Positions 1 to 5,635 of a stretch of 5,635 nucleotides of DNA are shown here, in pieces. Positions within the stretch are counted from its first letter, which is position 1. The number at the start of each line of letters is the position of its first letter. Source of the stretch: JBALVO01 sp036961445 (GTDB lineage: Bacteria; Pseudomonadota; Gammaproteobacteria; Pseudomonadales; Halieaceae); the NCBI GenBank assembly GCA_036961445.1, contig JBALVO010000181.1, positions 1-5,635 on the forward strand, read 5' to 3'. The notes beneath the pieces are model-generated. The model searched no databases, had not been told where the DNA came from, and saw nothing but the letters and a program-made list of their open reading frames with translations. The position numbers and the translations under genes were made by a program.

Positions 1-7
1 AAGTGGC

Positions 8-1849
8 TTAAGTCCTTTCGCCCAGGTCGGCGATATTGTGTAAGTGATCATATATTTGTTGTGCCATTGTGGCACTAATCCCGGAAATTTTCTGCAACTC
101 CTCAAGGTTGGCATTCTCCACACCGAGCGCACTGCCAAAATGGCGTAACAGTTCACGCCGCCGCTTGGCACCTACCCCGGGAATATCTTCCAGCGTGGAC
201 CGCTGGCGCGCCTTATCGCGCCTGGCCCTGTGACCGGTAATTGCAAATCGGTGTGCCTCGTCCCGGATCTGCTGGATCAAATGCAACGCGGGGTCATCAC
301 CGCGCAACTGTCGTTCTTCCCCGCTGTCCCCTTTGACCAGCGTTTCGAAACCGGCTTTACGGGTCGCACCCTTGGCTACACCGATAACTTCAACGCCAGT
401 TATTTGCAACGTCTGCAGCACGGTCATGGCCTGGGTAACCTGCCCTTTGCCACCATCGATAAACAGAATATCGGGGAAGGCGCCCTCCCCTGATTTTAGT
501 CGCTTGTAACGCCGCTCCAGAGCTTGCTGCATTGCGCCATAGTCATCACCGGGCGTAATTCCCTCGATATTGAACTTGCGATAATCGGACTTGCGCGCAC
601 CATTTTGATCAAACACGACACAGGAGGCAACGGTGGCCTCGCCCGAGCTATGGCTGATATCAAAACATTCCATGCGCTCCGGCAGTTCAGGCAGTGCCAG
701 TAGTTGCTGCAGTGCCTGCAGGCGCGCCGCTATACTTTGCCGGCCGGCCAAATGTGATTCAAGATTTGTCTCTGCGGTTTGCAACGCCAGCTTTAACCAC
801 CGGGCTCTTGCTTCGCGCACGCGACTGCGTACTTTGACCTGCCGCTGTGCCTCAACCGAAAGCGCCTGCGCGAGGATCTCGGCATCTTCAGGCATTGCAT
901 TCACAATTATCTCAGCCGGAACCGCTCTGGTCCCGCTAAAATAGTACTGGGGAATAAATGCACCGAGCACTTGCGCCGCGTTCTCCTGCAACTTGAGTGG
1001 CGGATAATAGGTCTTGCTGCCCAGCACCCGCGCTCCGCGCACAAACAACACTTGCACGCAGGCGCGTCCGCCAGATGTCGCCGCTGCCAGGATATCCAGA
1101 TCACCTGATACGCCCTCTATACCCTGGCTGGCCTGCACCTGCTGCAATTGACTCAACTGGTCGCGATAGACTGCAGCTTTTTCAAACGCCAACTCCGCCG
1201 CCGCGGATTCCATATCGTCAGCCAACCGCACCATCAGTTGTTGTGACTTGCCGCGTAAAAACAGACTGGTGTTCTCTACCTGCTCGCCATATTCTTCTGC
1301 TGTCACCAAATCGACACAGGGAGCAGTACAGCGATCGATCTGATGTTGCAGGCAGGGCCTGGAGCGATTATTGAAATAGCTGTCTTCACACTGGCGCACC
1401 TTGAAAACTTTCTGCAGGAAATGCAGTGATTCCCTCGCTGCAGTGGCGCTGGGATAAGGGCCGAAGTACTCTCCCTTTTTACGCTTGGCTCCACGGTGCA
1501 AACTCAAGCGCGGAAACTTGTCCTTGCTGGACATAAAGATGTAGGGGTAGGACTTATCATCCCGTAACAAAATATTGTAAGGCGGAAGCTGGGTCTTGAT
1601 CAGGTTGTGTTCCAGCAATAAAGCATCCACCTCAGTGGAGGTGACCGTTACCTGAATATCCTCAATACGGGCCACCAGCGCCATGGTTTTTTCCGTCAGG
1701 CCGCTGGCACGAAAATAACTCCCCACCCTGTTCTTCAAGTTTCTGGCTTTGCCTACATAGAGTAACTTTCCCTCCGCGCCATACATCTGGTAGACGCCGG
1801 GCCGGGTAGTGAGCGCTTTAACAAAAGCCTTGTGATCAAATTCAGACAC
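8..1849 (-). CDS. uvrC: Excinuclease ABC subunit UvrC
   Basis: UvrC makes both cuts around a DNA lesion once UvrA and UvrB have located it (nucleotide excision repair). The 613 residues match E. coli (610). Domains in order: GIY-YIG nuclease for the 3' incision, about 15-95, with GVY (18-20), YVGK (31-34), Arg41 and Glu80; a cysteine cluster Cys154, Cys166, Cys174, Cys178, as in the UvrC forms reported to bind a 4Fe-4S cluster; the UvrB-binding UVR motif, about 203-238; the RNase H-like nuclease for the 5' incision with Asp397 (CFDISH), Asp465 (FIDGGKGQ) and His533 (RDEAHRFA); and a tandem helix-hairpin-helix DNA-binding tail with IPGVG (556-560) and ISGIS (588-592). The start codon is GTG, 5 bases after the murB stop; no ATG or other usual start lies between it and the upstream in-frame stop, and the next Met (22) would cut the nuclease domain. 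Its ribosome site is weak (ACGGA, 8 bases upstream). The gene ends 7 bases from the window edge. Confidence 0.98.
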   Translation of the reverse strand: MSEFDHKAFVKALTTRPGVYQMYGAEGKLLYVGKARNLKNRVGSYFRASGLTEKTMALVARIEDIQVTVTSTEVDALLLEHNLIKTQLPPYNILLRDDKSYPYIFMSSKDKFPRLSLHRGAKRKKGEYFGPYPSATAARESLHFLQKVFKVRQCEDSYFNNRSRPCLQHQIDRCTAPCVDLVTAEEYGEQVENTSLFLRGKSQQLMVRLADDMESAAAELAFEKAAVYRDQLSQLQQVQASQGIEGVSGDLDILAAATSGGRACVQVLFVRGARVLGSKTYYPPLKLQENAAQVLGAFIPQYYFSGTRAVPAEIIVNAMPEDAEILAQALSVEAQRQVKVRSRVREARARWLKLALQTAETNLESHLAGRQSIAARLQALQQLLALPELPERMECFDISHSSGEATVASCVVFDQNGARKSDYRKFNIEGITPGDDYGAMQQALERRYKRLKSGEGAFPDILFIDGGKGQVTQAMTVLQTLQITGVEVIGVAKGATRKAGFETLVKGDSGEERQLRGDDPALHLIQQIRDEAHRFAITGHRARRDKARQRSTLEDIPGVGAKRRRELLRHFGSALGVENANLEELQKISGISATMAQQIYDHLHNIADLGERT

Positions 1850-1854
1850 GTGTG

Positions 1855-2874
1855 TTATCCGTAAACCCTGGGTTCAATCAGCAACTGCAGCCCAAAAGTC
1901 TCTGCCACTGTTGCGGCTATCTCGCTGGCCAGAGACAGCAACTGCTCACCGTTGTCGTTGCCATAGTTGACGATAACCAGCGCATGTTCAGGGTGAACGC
2001 CAATGTCAGCCTCACGAAACCCTTTCCATCCACAATGATCGATCATCCAGGCCGCGGGAAGCTTTACTGTGCCATCTGTCTGGGGGTAGCCCGGAAGCTC
2101 GGGGAACTTCTCCACTAACTGCTGCGCTTTATCTGCTGGCACCAGCGGGTTTTTAAAGAAACTGCCGGCATTCGGCTCAACAGCCGGGTCAGGCAATTTA
2201 CTGCGGCGAATACTGGTGACGGCAGAAAACACATCATGGGGTGTACATGCAACAATGCCAGCGTGTGCTAAAAATTTGGCCAGGGCAGGATAGCCTATCT
2301 GCAATTGCGGGACTCGCGATAACTGCAGCTCTACCGCAGTTATGAACAGCTTATCTTTCATGGCGTGCTTGAATACACTATCACGATAACCAAATTCGCA
2401 TTCTGCATTGGACAAGGTCATCGCTTCACCGTTATTAACAGCACGCGCATGAACGCACAGCAGGCTCGATTGTAACTCCACGCCATAGGCACCAATATTC
2501 TGAATAGGGGCAGCGCCGACGGTACCGGGGATCAACGCCAGGTTCTCCAATCCGTACAGGCCTTGCTGCAGAGACCACTGCACCAGCTCATGCCAGTTTT
2601 CTCCAGCCGCCACGCGTACAACAACCTCGTCCTTATTACTTCGGAGCACTTCAATGCCTCGAGTTTTCTGGCAGATCACCAGCGCGTTGAGGTCGCGGGC
2701 TATGACAACATTACTACCCTCGCCCAGCGGCACCACAGACATCTCATGTTTTTTTGCCCAGGCAAAAGCCTCCAGCAATTCTTTATCACTGGTGACATTC
2801 ACTAATGCCGCAGCGCGCGCCTGCAGGGCGAGCGTATTATATGGCTGTAGCGGTTCATCGCGCAGAACTTGCAT
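1855..2874 (-). CDS. murB: UDP-N-acetylenolpyruvoylglucosamine reductase MurB (type I)
   Basis: MurB reduces UDP-GlcNAc-enolpyruvate with NADPH through bound FAD, making UDP-MurNAc, the second committed step of peptidoglycan synthesis in the cytoplasm. With the ATG at 2874 the protein has 339 residues (E. coli 342). FAD-binding motifs are PLGEGSNVVI (49-58), AAGENWHELV (89-98) and GLENLALIPGTVGAAPIQNIGAYGVEL (108-134). The catalytic residues are all present: Arg164 in GYRDS, the proton donor Ser238 in NAGSFFKNP, and Glu334 in the C-terminal IEPRV. The layout is the type I (E. coli-like) form, with the extra YR-containing region. The start was chosen because the family N-terminus (LQPYNTLALQA, 9-19) begins just after it and an SD-like GAGAGGG lies 5 bases upstream; the frame is open further upstream but that part is antisense-free shadow of the phosphatase gene. 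The first 20 bases overlap the phosphatase coding sequence. The uvrC start follows 5 bases after the stop. Confidence 0.97.
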   Translation of the reverse strand: MQVLRDEPLQPYNTLALQARAAALVNVTSDKELLEAFAWAKKHEMSVVPLGEGSNVVIARDLNALVICQKTRGIEVLRSNKDEVVVRVAAGENWHELVQWSLQQGLYGLENLALIPGTVGAAPIQNIGAYGVELQSSLLCVHARAVNNGEAMTLSNAECEFGYRDSVFKHAMKDKLFITAVELQLSRVPQLQIGYPALAKFLAHAGIVACTPHDVFSAVTSIRRSKLPDPAVEPNAGSFFKNPLVPADKAQQLVEKFPELPGYPQTDGTVKLPAAWMIDHCGWKGFREADIGVHPEHALVIVNYGNDNGEQLLSLASEIAATVAETFGLQLLIEPRVYG

Positions 2875-3367
2875 CGAGGCCCTCTCGGTCACAACAAATG
2901 CTGTCCAATAAACCCGCGCTGGCGGACTCCACCAGATCCAGCACATGGGAGAAGCCGTCGCCATCGCCATAATAGGGGTCTGGCACTTCCTCGATGATGA
3001 GCTCCGGCGCAAAGGGCAAAAACAGACCCAGGTAGCCGGTATATTCCGCAGGCTGCATGTCCTGTAAATCAGCAAGGTTCAGCTTATCCATTGCCACTAT
3101 ATAATCAAAACGCTGAAAATCTGCAGCCTCTACCTGTCTGGCGCGCAAGCCTGCAAGATCGAAGCCGCGCTTGCTGGCCTCCTGCGTAGCACGTCGATCC
3201 GGAGCCTGGCCCACATGCCAATCACCGGTACCGCACGAATCTACTGTTACTGTCTGAGACAGGCCATGCTGCTGCAGCAGGCTCGCAAACACGCCATGCG
3301 CCGTGGGCGACCTGCATATATTGCCCAGGCACACGAATAGCACGCGGATATTTTGCGGCTGGCTCAT
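2855..3367 (-). CDS. Low-molecular-weight protein tyrosine phosphatase
   Basis: A cytoplasmic phosphotyrosine phosphatase of the arsenate-reductase-like fold. The P-loop FVCLGNICRSPTA (residues 11-23) holds the nucleophile Cys13 and Arg19 of the CX5R motif. The general acid is Asp130 in VPDPYYGD (128-135), followed by the conserved tyrosine pair 132-133, and GTGDWHVGQAPDRRA (46-60) carries the family Trp50 and DxRA stretch. Residue 17 in the loop is Ile, as in tyrosine-specific members, and not Thr as in the arginine phosphatase YwlE. The protein is 170 residues; most relatives end near 150-160, and the last ~12 residues (after LLDSICC) look like a non-conserved tail, the coding of which runs into murB. 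An AGGGG lies 8 bases before the ATG, partly inside the end of kdsB. The same gene order (kdsB, phosphatase, murB) is known in Pseudomonas. Partners are usually tyrosine kinases of capsule or exopolysaccharide systems, but none is in the window, so the substrate is unknown. Confidence 0.95.
   Translation of the reverse strand: MSQPQNIRVLFVCLGNICRSPTAHGVFASLLQQHGLSQTVTVDSCGTGDWHVGQAPDRRATQEASKRGFDLAGLRARQVEAADFQRFDYIVAMDKLNLADLQDMQPAEYTGYLGLFLPFAPELIIEEVPDPYYGDGDGFSHVLDLVESASAGLLDSICCDREGLDASSAR
2880..2886 (-). promoter_or_regulatory. Ribosome binding site that fixes the murB start
   Basis: GAGAGGG on the minus strand, 5 bases before the ATG at 2874, inside the 3' end of the phosphatase gene. 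It supports this ATG over the in-frame upstream start codons, the farthest of which begins at 3075 and would add 67 residues that only shadow the phosphatase in another frame. Confidence 0.6.
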
Positions 3368-3372
3368 GGCGA

Positions 3373-4134
3373 TTACCCCTGCCCCACCAGCATGCGTACG
3401 GCCTGCAAATCATCTTGCGTATCAACACCGCCGGGAACTGCCTGCAGTGCCTCGGCAACATGAATTAAAGTGCCGTTATACAAGGCCCGTAGTTGTTCCA
3501 GGCTTTCCAATTGCTCCAGCGGGGCCGGCTGCCAGGTGACATATTGATGCAGGAAAGCCGTGCGGTACGCGTAGATACCAATATGCCGGTACCAGTGGCC
3601 AGACTGCGGCATGGTCTGCGGGCTGTTCATGAATGCATCGCGCGGCCACGGAATCGGTGCGCGACTAAAATACAGCGCCATGCCCCGGGCATCTGTCACG
3701 ACTTTCACTGCGTTGGGGTTCATAAGTTCTTCCAACTCTGTAACCGCTTCGCTTAGCGTCGCCATACCCGCGTCTGTATGCGCAGCCAGATTGTTTGCGA
3801 CCTGATCAATCACGGCAGGTGGAATTAAGGGCTCGTCACCCTGCACATTCACCACAATATGTTGCTCCGGCCAAGCCATATCGCTAGCTACCTGTTGCAA
3901 ACGGTCGGTACCTGAAGGGTGGTCTGTTGCGGTCATACACACTTCAGCGCCGAAGGCTGTAGCGACATCAAAAATACGTACATCGTCAGTGGCAATCACA
4001 ACCTGCTCTGCACTGCTGCGGCACGCTTGTTCCCAGACCCGCTGCACCATGGTTTTTCCGGCAATATCCAGCAGGGGTTTACCGGGCAGACGGGTTGATC
4101 CGTAACGGGCTGGAATGACGACTGAGAAAGACAT
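3373..4134 (-). CDS. kdsB: 3-deoxy-manno-octulosonate cytidylyltransferase (CMP-Kdo synthetase)
   Basis: KdsB activates Kdo with CTP, releasing pyrophosphate and giving the CMP-Kdo that the Kdo transferase attaches to lipid IVA. It is a soluble cytoplasmic, Mg-dependent enzyme. The 253 residues match the family length (E. coli 248). The N-terminal nucleotide-binding signature VIPARYGSTRLPGKPL is at 6-21 (Arg10, Ser13, Arg15, Lys19), then ATDD (48-51), HPSGTDRL (72-79), VNVQGDEP (95-102) with metal-binding Asp100, NPNAVKVV (139-146), YFSRAPIPW (155-163), HIGIYAYR (184-191), LEQLRAL (212-218) and GVDTQDDL (236-243) with the second metal-binding Asp238. The alignment with E. coli KdsB is clear through the whole length. 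The ATG is the first codon of the conserved fold (MSFSVVIPAR) and has a good Shine-Dalgarno sequence, so the start is firm. The phosphatase gene begins 5 bases after the stop. Confidence 0.98.
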   Translation of the reverse strand: MSFSVVIPARYGSTRLPGKPLLDIAGKTMVQRVWEQACRSSAEQVVIATDDVRIFDVATAFGAEVCMTATDHPSGTDRLQQVASDMAWPEQHIVVNVQGDEPLIPPAVIDQVANNLAAHTDAGMATLSEAVTELEELMNPNAVKVVTDARGMALYFSRAPIPWPRDAFMNSPQTMPQSGHWYRHIGIYAYRTAFLHQYVTWQPAPLEQLESLEQLRALYNGTLIHVAEALQAVPGGVDTQDDLQAVRMLVGQG

Positions 4135-4139
4135 GGATA

Positions 4140-4145
4140 CTCCGT
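4140..4145 (-). promoter_or_regulatory. Ribosome binding site of kdsB
   Basis: ACGGAG on the minus strand, 5 bases before the kdsB ATG. It lies in the 29-base gap after lpxK, the longest gene-free stretch in the window. The gap is too short to hold a full promoter plus leader and contains no hairpin that I can see, so kdsB is read as part of the operon but with its own good initiation signal. Confidence 0.65.
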
Positions 4146-4163
4146 GTTGGTCTGGTAGTGGCG

Positions 4164-5147
4164 CTACGCCGCCCTGACCAGTGCGACGATCGCATCTGGT
4201 AGGGCAATTGGCAGGCGCGCATTGATCTTAAGATACCAGGCATTGTCATTGACCAGGTGTGCGCATTTTACCGCGTCTTTCTCTGTCATGATAAGCGGCT
4301 TGTCCTGCCATTGATCAAAATCTGCGGGGCCATAAACATAATGATCGGCGAAAGTATGCTGATCAAGGCTAAAGCCAAGGTGATACAGCGATGCAAAAAA
4401 CTGGGCAGGCTGCCCAATGCCAGCCACCGCGTGCACCGTTTTACCGATGGCGCTAACGGAGACCGGCCGCCGCTCTCCCGTGACCAGGTTAACAAGGCAG
4501 TCTTGTTCGTAGCATACTCCGTTCGCCAGATCATCACTGCCACGATACAGAACGGCATCTACCGAGCGCAGGCGACTTACCGGTTCCCGCAGCGGACCGG
4601 CGGGCAGGCAAAAACCGTTGCCAATGCCAGCGTGTGCATCAAGCACTGCGATCTCCATATCGCGGGCCAGGGCATAATGTTGCAAGCCGTCGTCACTGAG
4701 CACCACATCCACCTGAAAACCTGCCAGCAGTGCGCGCACGGCAGCTGTGCGCGAGGGTGCAACCACACAGGGGCACTGTGTGCGCTGGTAAATCAATAAG
4801 GGTTCGTCGCCACAGTCAGCTGTCTTGCTGCTGGCTGTCACACAGTGGGGGAACTTACCTGCGGTAGCACCATAACCGCGACTAACCACTCCGGCGCGGA
4901 TACCTCGCGCCTGCAGAGCGTCCACCAGTGCGATGACGATGGGTGTCTTGCCCGTGCCGCCTACCGTAATATTGCCAACCACCACTACCGGCTTATCCGG
5001 ACGGTAACTGCGCAACAATCCCCAGCGATAACACTGGCGGCGCACTGCGACCACTGCGCGAAACAATAACTCCAGGGGGCGCAGCAACCACAACCAGGGC
5101 GAGCCGCGATACCAGGCCGCAACCACGGCACCTTGCAGTGCGCTCAT
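4164..5147 (-). CDS. lpxK: Tetraacyldisaccharide 4'-kinase LpxK
   Basis: LpxK transfers the ATP gamma-phosphate to the 4' position of the tetraacyl disaccharide 1-phosphate, giving lipid IVA, the sixth step of lipid A synthesis at the cytoplasmic face of the inner membrane. The protein has 327 residues, the usual length. Residues about 14-38 (PWLWLLRPLELLFRAVVAV region) form the hydrophobic N-terminal helix expected to anchor it to the membrane. The P-loop GNITVGGTGKT is at 58-68 (Lys67, Thr68), followed by SRGYG (89-93), GDEP (113-116), the family motif SDDGLQH (151-157) whose aspartates belong to the active site, VAGIG (241-245), FADHY (266-270) and TEKDAVK (288-294). No key residue is missing. 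The ATG is formed with the msbA stop as TAATG, and an AGGA lies 12 bases upstream, a rather long spacing, so translation probably depends on ribosomes finishing msbA. It is followed after 29 bases by kdsB, with no ycaR/Trm112 gene between. Confidence 0.97.
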   Translation of the reverse strand: MSALQGAVVAAWYRGSPWLWLLRPLELLFRAVVAVRRQCYRWGLLRSYRPDKPVVVVGNITVGGTGKTPIVIALVDALQARGIRAGVVSRGYGATAGKFPHCVTASSKTADCGDEPLLIYQRTQCPCVVAPSRTAAVRALLAGFQVDVVLSDDGLQHYALARDMEIAVLDAHAGIGNGFCLPAGPLREPVSRLRSVDAVLYRGSDDLANGVCYEQDCLVNLVTGERRPVSVSAIGKTVHAVAGIGQPAQFFASLYHLGFSLDQHTFADHYVYGPADFDQWQDKPLIMTEKDAVKCAHLVNDNAWYLKINARLPIALPDAIVALVRAA

Positions 5148-5635
5148 TAAGCCGTAAATTCCTGGTTGTATAACTGTGAGTAAAGGCCACCCTGAGCCAA
5201 TAGGTCAGCATGACAGCCGGTGGCGACTATACGCCCGGCATCCATTACCACAATGATATCCGCCCGCTCCACAGTCGACAGGCGATGGGCAATCACGATG
5301 GTAGTGCGATCGACCATGATAGTGTCCAGGGCGCGTTGAATATGGTATTCGGACTCGTTGTCCAAAGCCGAAGTGGCCTCATCCAGGATGAGTACCGGCG
5401 CGTCCTTGAGTATGGCGCGCGATATAGCAATACGCTGGCGCTGACCACCACTGAGTCCCGCTCCGTCATCACCCAGTAGTGTTTGGAAACCCGCAGGCAG
5501 GTCCTCAATAAAATCCCGGGCGTGCGCTGACTCCGCCGCCGCCAGCACCTGTTCCTCACTCGCATCGACCATGGAGCCATAGGCAATATTATTGAACACG
5601 GTGTCATGGAACAGGGTTATTTGCTGTGATACCAG
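5147..5635 (-). CDS. msbA: Lipid A export ATP-binding/permease protein MsbA, C-terminal part (5' end outside window)
   Basis: This is the last 162 residues of an ABC exporter. The reading frame stays open to the window edge, so the membrane domain and Walker A lie outside. What is visible is most of an ATPase domain: the Q-loop region (SQQITLFHDT, fragment residues 3-12), the NNIAYG stretch that follows it in MsbA, the ABC signature LSGGQRQR (61-68), Walker B and D-loop ILDEATSALD (83-92) and the H-loop histidine in IVIAHRLST (His117). A GTG at 5599 is in frame but sits inside the conserved domain and is not a start. MsbA works as an inner-membrane homodimer that uses ATP to flip core-lipid A from the cytoplasmic to the periplasmic leaflet. 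ABC exporters are hard to tell apart from the ATPase alone; the identification rests on the close match to MsbA sequences plus lpxK directly downstream, the classic msbA-lpxK pair. The stop codon shares one base with the lpxK start. Confidence 0.93.
   Translation of the reverse strand: MVSQQITLFHDTVFNNIAYGSMVDASEEQVLAAAESAHARDFIEDLPAGFQTLLGDDGAGLSGGQRQRIAISRAILKDAPVLILDEATSALDNESEYHIQRALDTIMVDRTTIVIAHRLSTVERADIIVVMDAGRIVATGCHADLLAQGGLYSQLYNQEFTA

Larger units (their letters stand above)
8..5635 (-). other. Probable single operon msbA-lpxK-kdsB-phosphatase-murB-uvrC
   Basis: Six genes in one direction with junctions of -1 (TAATG), +29, +5, -20 and +5 bases. No junction has room for a promoter outside coding sequence, and no hairpin followed by a T-run is visible between genes on the minus strand. 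Five of the six products act in lipid A, Kdo or peptidoglycan synthesis, or are commonly found beside such genes. The promoter must lie upstream of msbA or further, and the terminator beyond uvrC, both outside the window. Internal promoters within coding sequence cannot be excluded by reading alone. Confidence 0.75.

Noticed and set aside
997..1374. Plus-strand frame of 125 residues, proline-rich, opposite uvrC.
   Set aside because: Shadow of uvrC in another frame; low-complexity composition and no family resemblance.
2875..3075. Possible 67-residue N-terminal extension of MurB.
   Set aside because: The extension is the phosphatase coding sequence read in another frame, lacks MurB similarity, and the ATG at 2874 has an SD-like site and fits the family length.
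4135..4163. Possible promoter or terminator between lpxK and kdsB.
   Set aside because: Only 29 bases, no clear hairpin with a T-run and no -10/-35 pair; it contains the kdsB ribosome site.
4257..4799. Open frame of 180 residues on the plus strand, opposite lpxK.
   Set aside because: It is antisense to a fully conserved lpxK, has no recognisable domain or convincing ribosome site, and long antisense frames are common opposite coding DNA of this composition.
413..4916. The palindrome CTGCAG occurs 14 times (first at 413-418, last at 4911-4916), when about one or two would be expected by chance in 5.6 kb.
   Set aside because: Placed in frame, 11 of the 14 are the codon pair CTG-CAG (Leu-Gln) and the other three are Ala-Ala or Thr-Ala codons. 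Frequent use of CTG and CAG in Gln-rich proteins explains it; no uptake signal or regulatory repeat is needed.
5147..5599. A separate 150-residue ATPase starting at the GTG at 5599.
   Set aside because: The frame continues without a stop to the window edge and the added residues (SQQITLFHDT) match the MsbA Q-loop region, so it is the end of a longer gene.

Overview
The window is a compact, single-direction stretch of chromosome. All six genes lie on the minus strand, so transcription runs from the high coordinates to the low ones: msbA (3' part only), lpxK, kdsB, a low-molecular-weight protein tyrosine phosphatase, murB, uvrC. The longest intergenic gap is 29 bases. The other junctions are overlaps of 1 and 20 bases and gaps of 5 bases. 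This is what a single operon with translational coupling looks like. No promoter, terminator, RNA gene, mobile element, CRISPR array or long repeat is visible.

The organism is a Gram-negative bacterium that makes Kdo-lipid A: it has MsbA, LpxK and KdsB. The kdsB - phosphatase - murB order is the one known from Pseudomonas, and the proteins read as gammaproteobacterial. The small Trm112-family gene (ycaR) that often sits between lpxK and kdsB is absent, and uvrC follows murB where Pseudomonas has rne. This suggests a gammaproteobacterium outside the enterics and Pseudomonas, perhaps a marine Cellvibrionales-type lineage. That placement is inference with low confidence. Base composition looks moderate, a little above 50 % GC by eye, and even across the window.

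Layout from right to left: 5635-5147, the ATPase half of the lipid A flippase MsbA, cut by the window edge; 5147-4164, the lipid A 4'-kinase LpxK; 4134-3373, CMP-Kdo synthetase KdsB; 3367-2855, the tyrosine phosphatase; 2874-1855, the peptidoglycan reductase MurB; 1849-8, the excision nuclease subunit UvrC.

The first five genes share an envelope theme. LpxK phosphorylates the lipid A precursor, KdsB activates the Kdo added to it, MsbA flips the core-lipid A across the inner membrane, and MurB makes UDP-MurNAc for peptidoglycan. The phosphatase may tune envelope or capsule enzymes, but its target cannot be read from the sequence. UvrC, a DNA repair protein, is the functional outsider. All key catalytic motifs are intact in every gene. 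I see no novel system here. The points worth a second look concern gene order, start sites and coupling.
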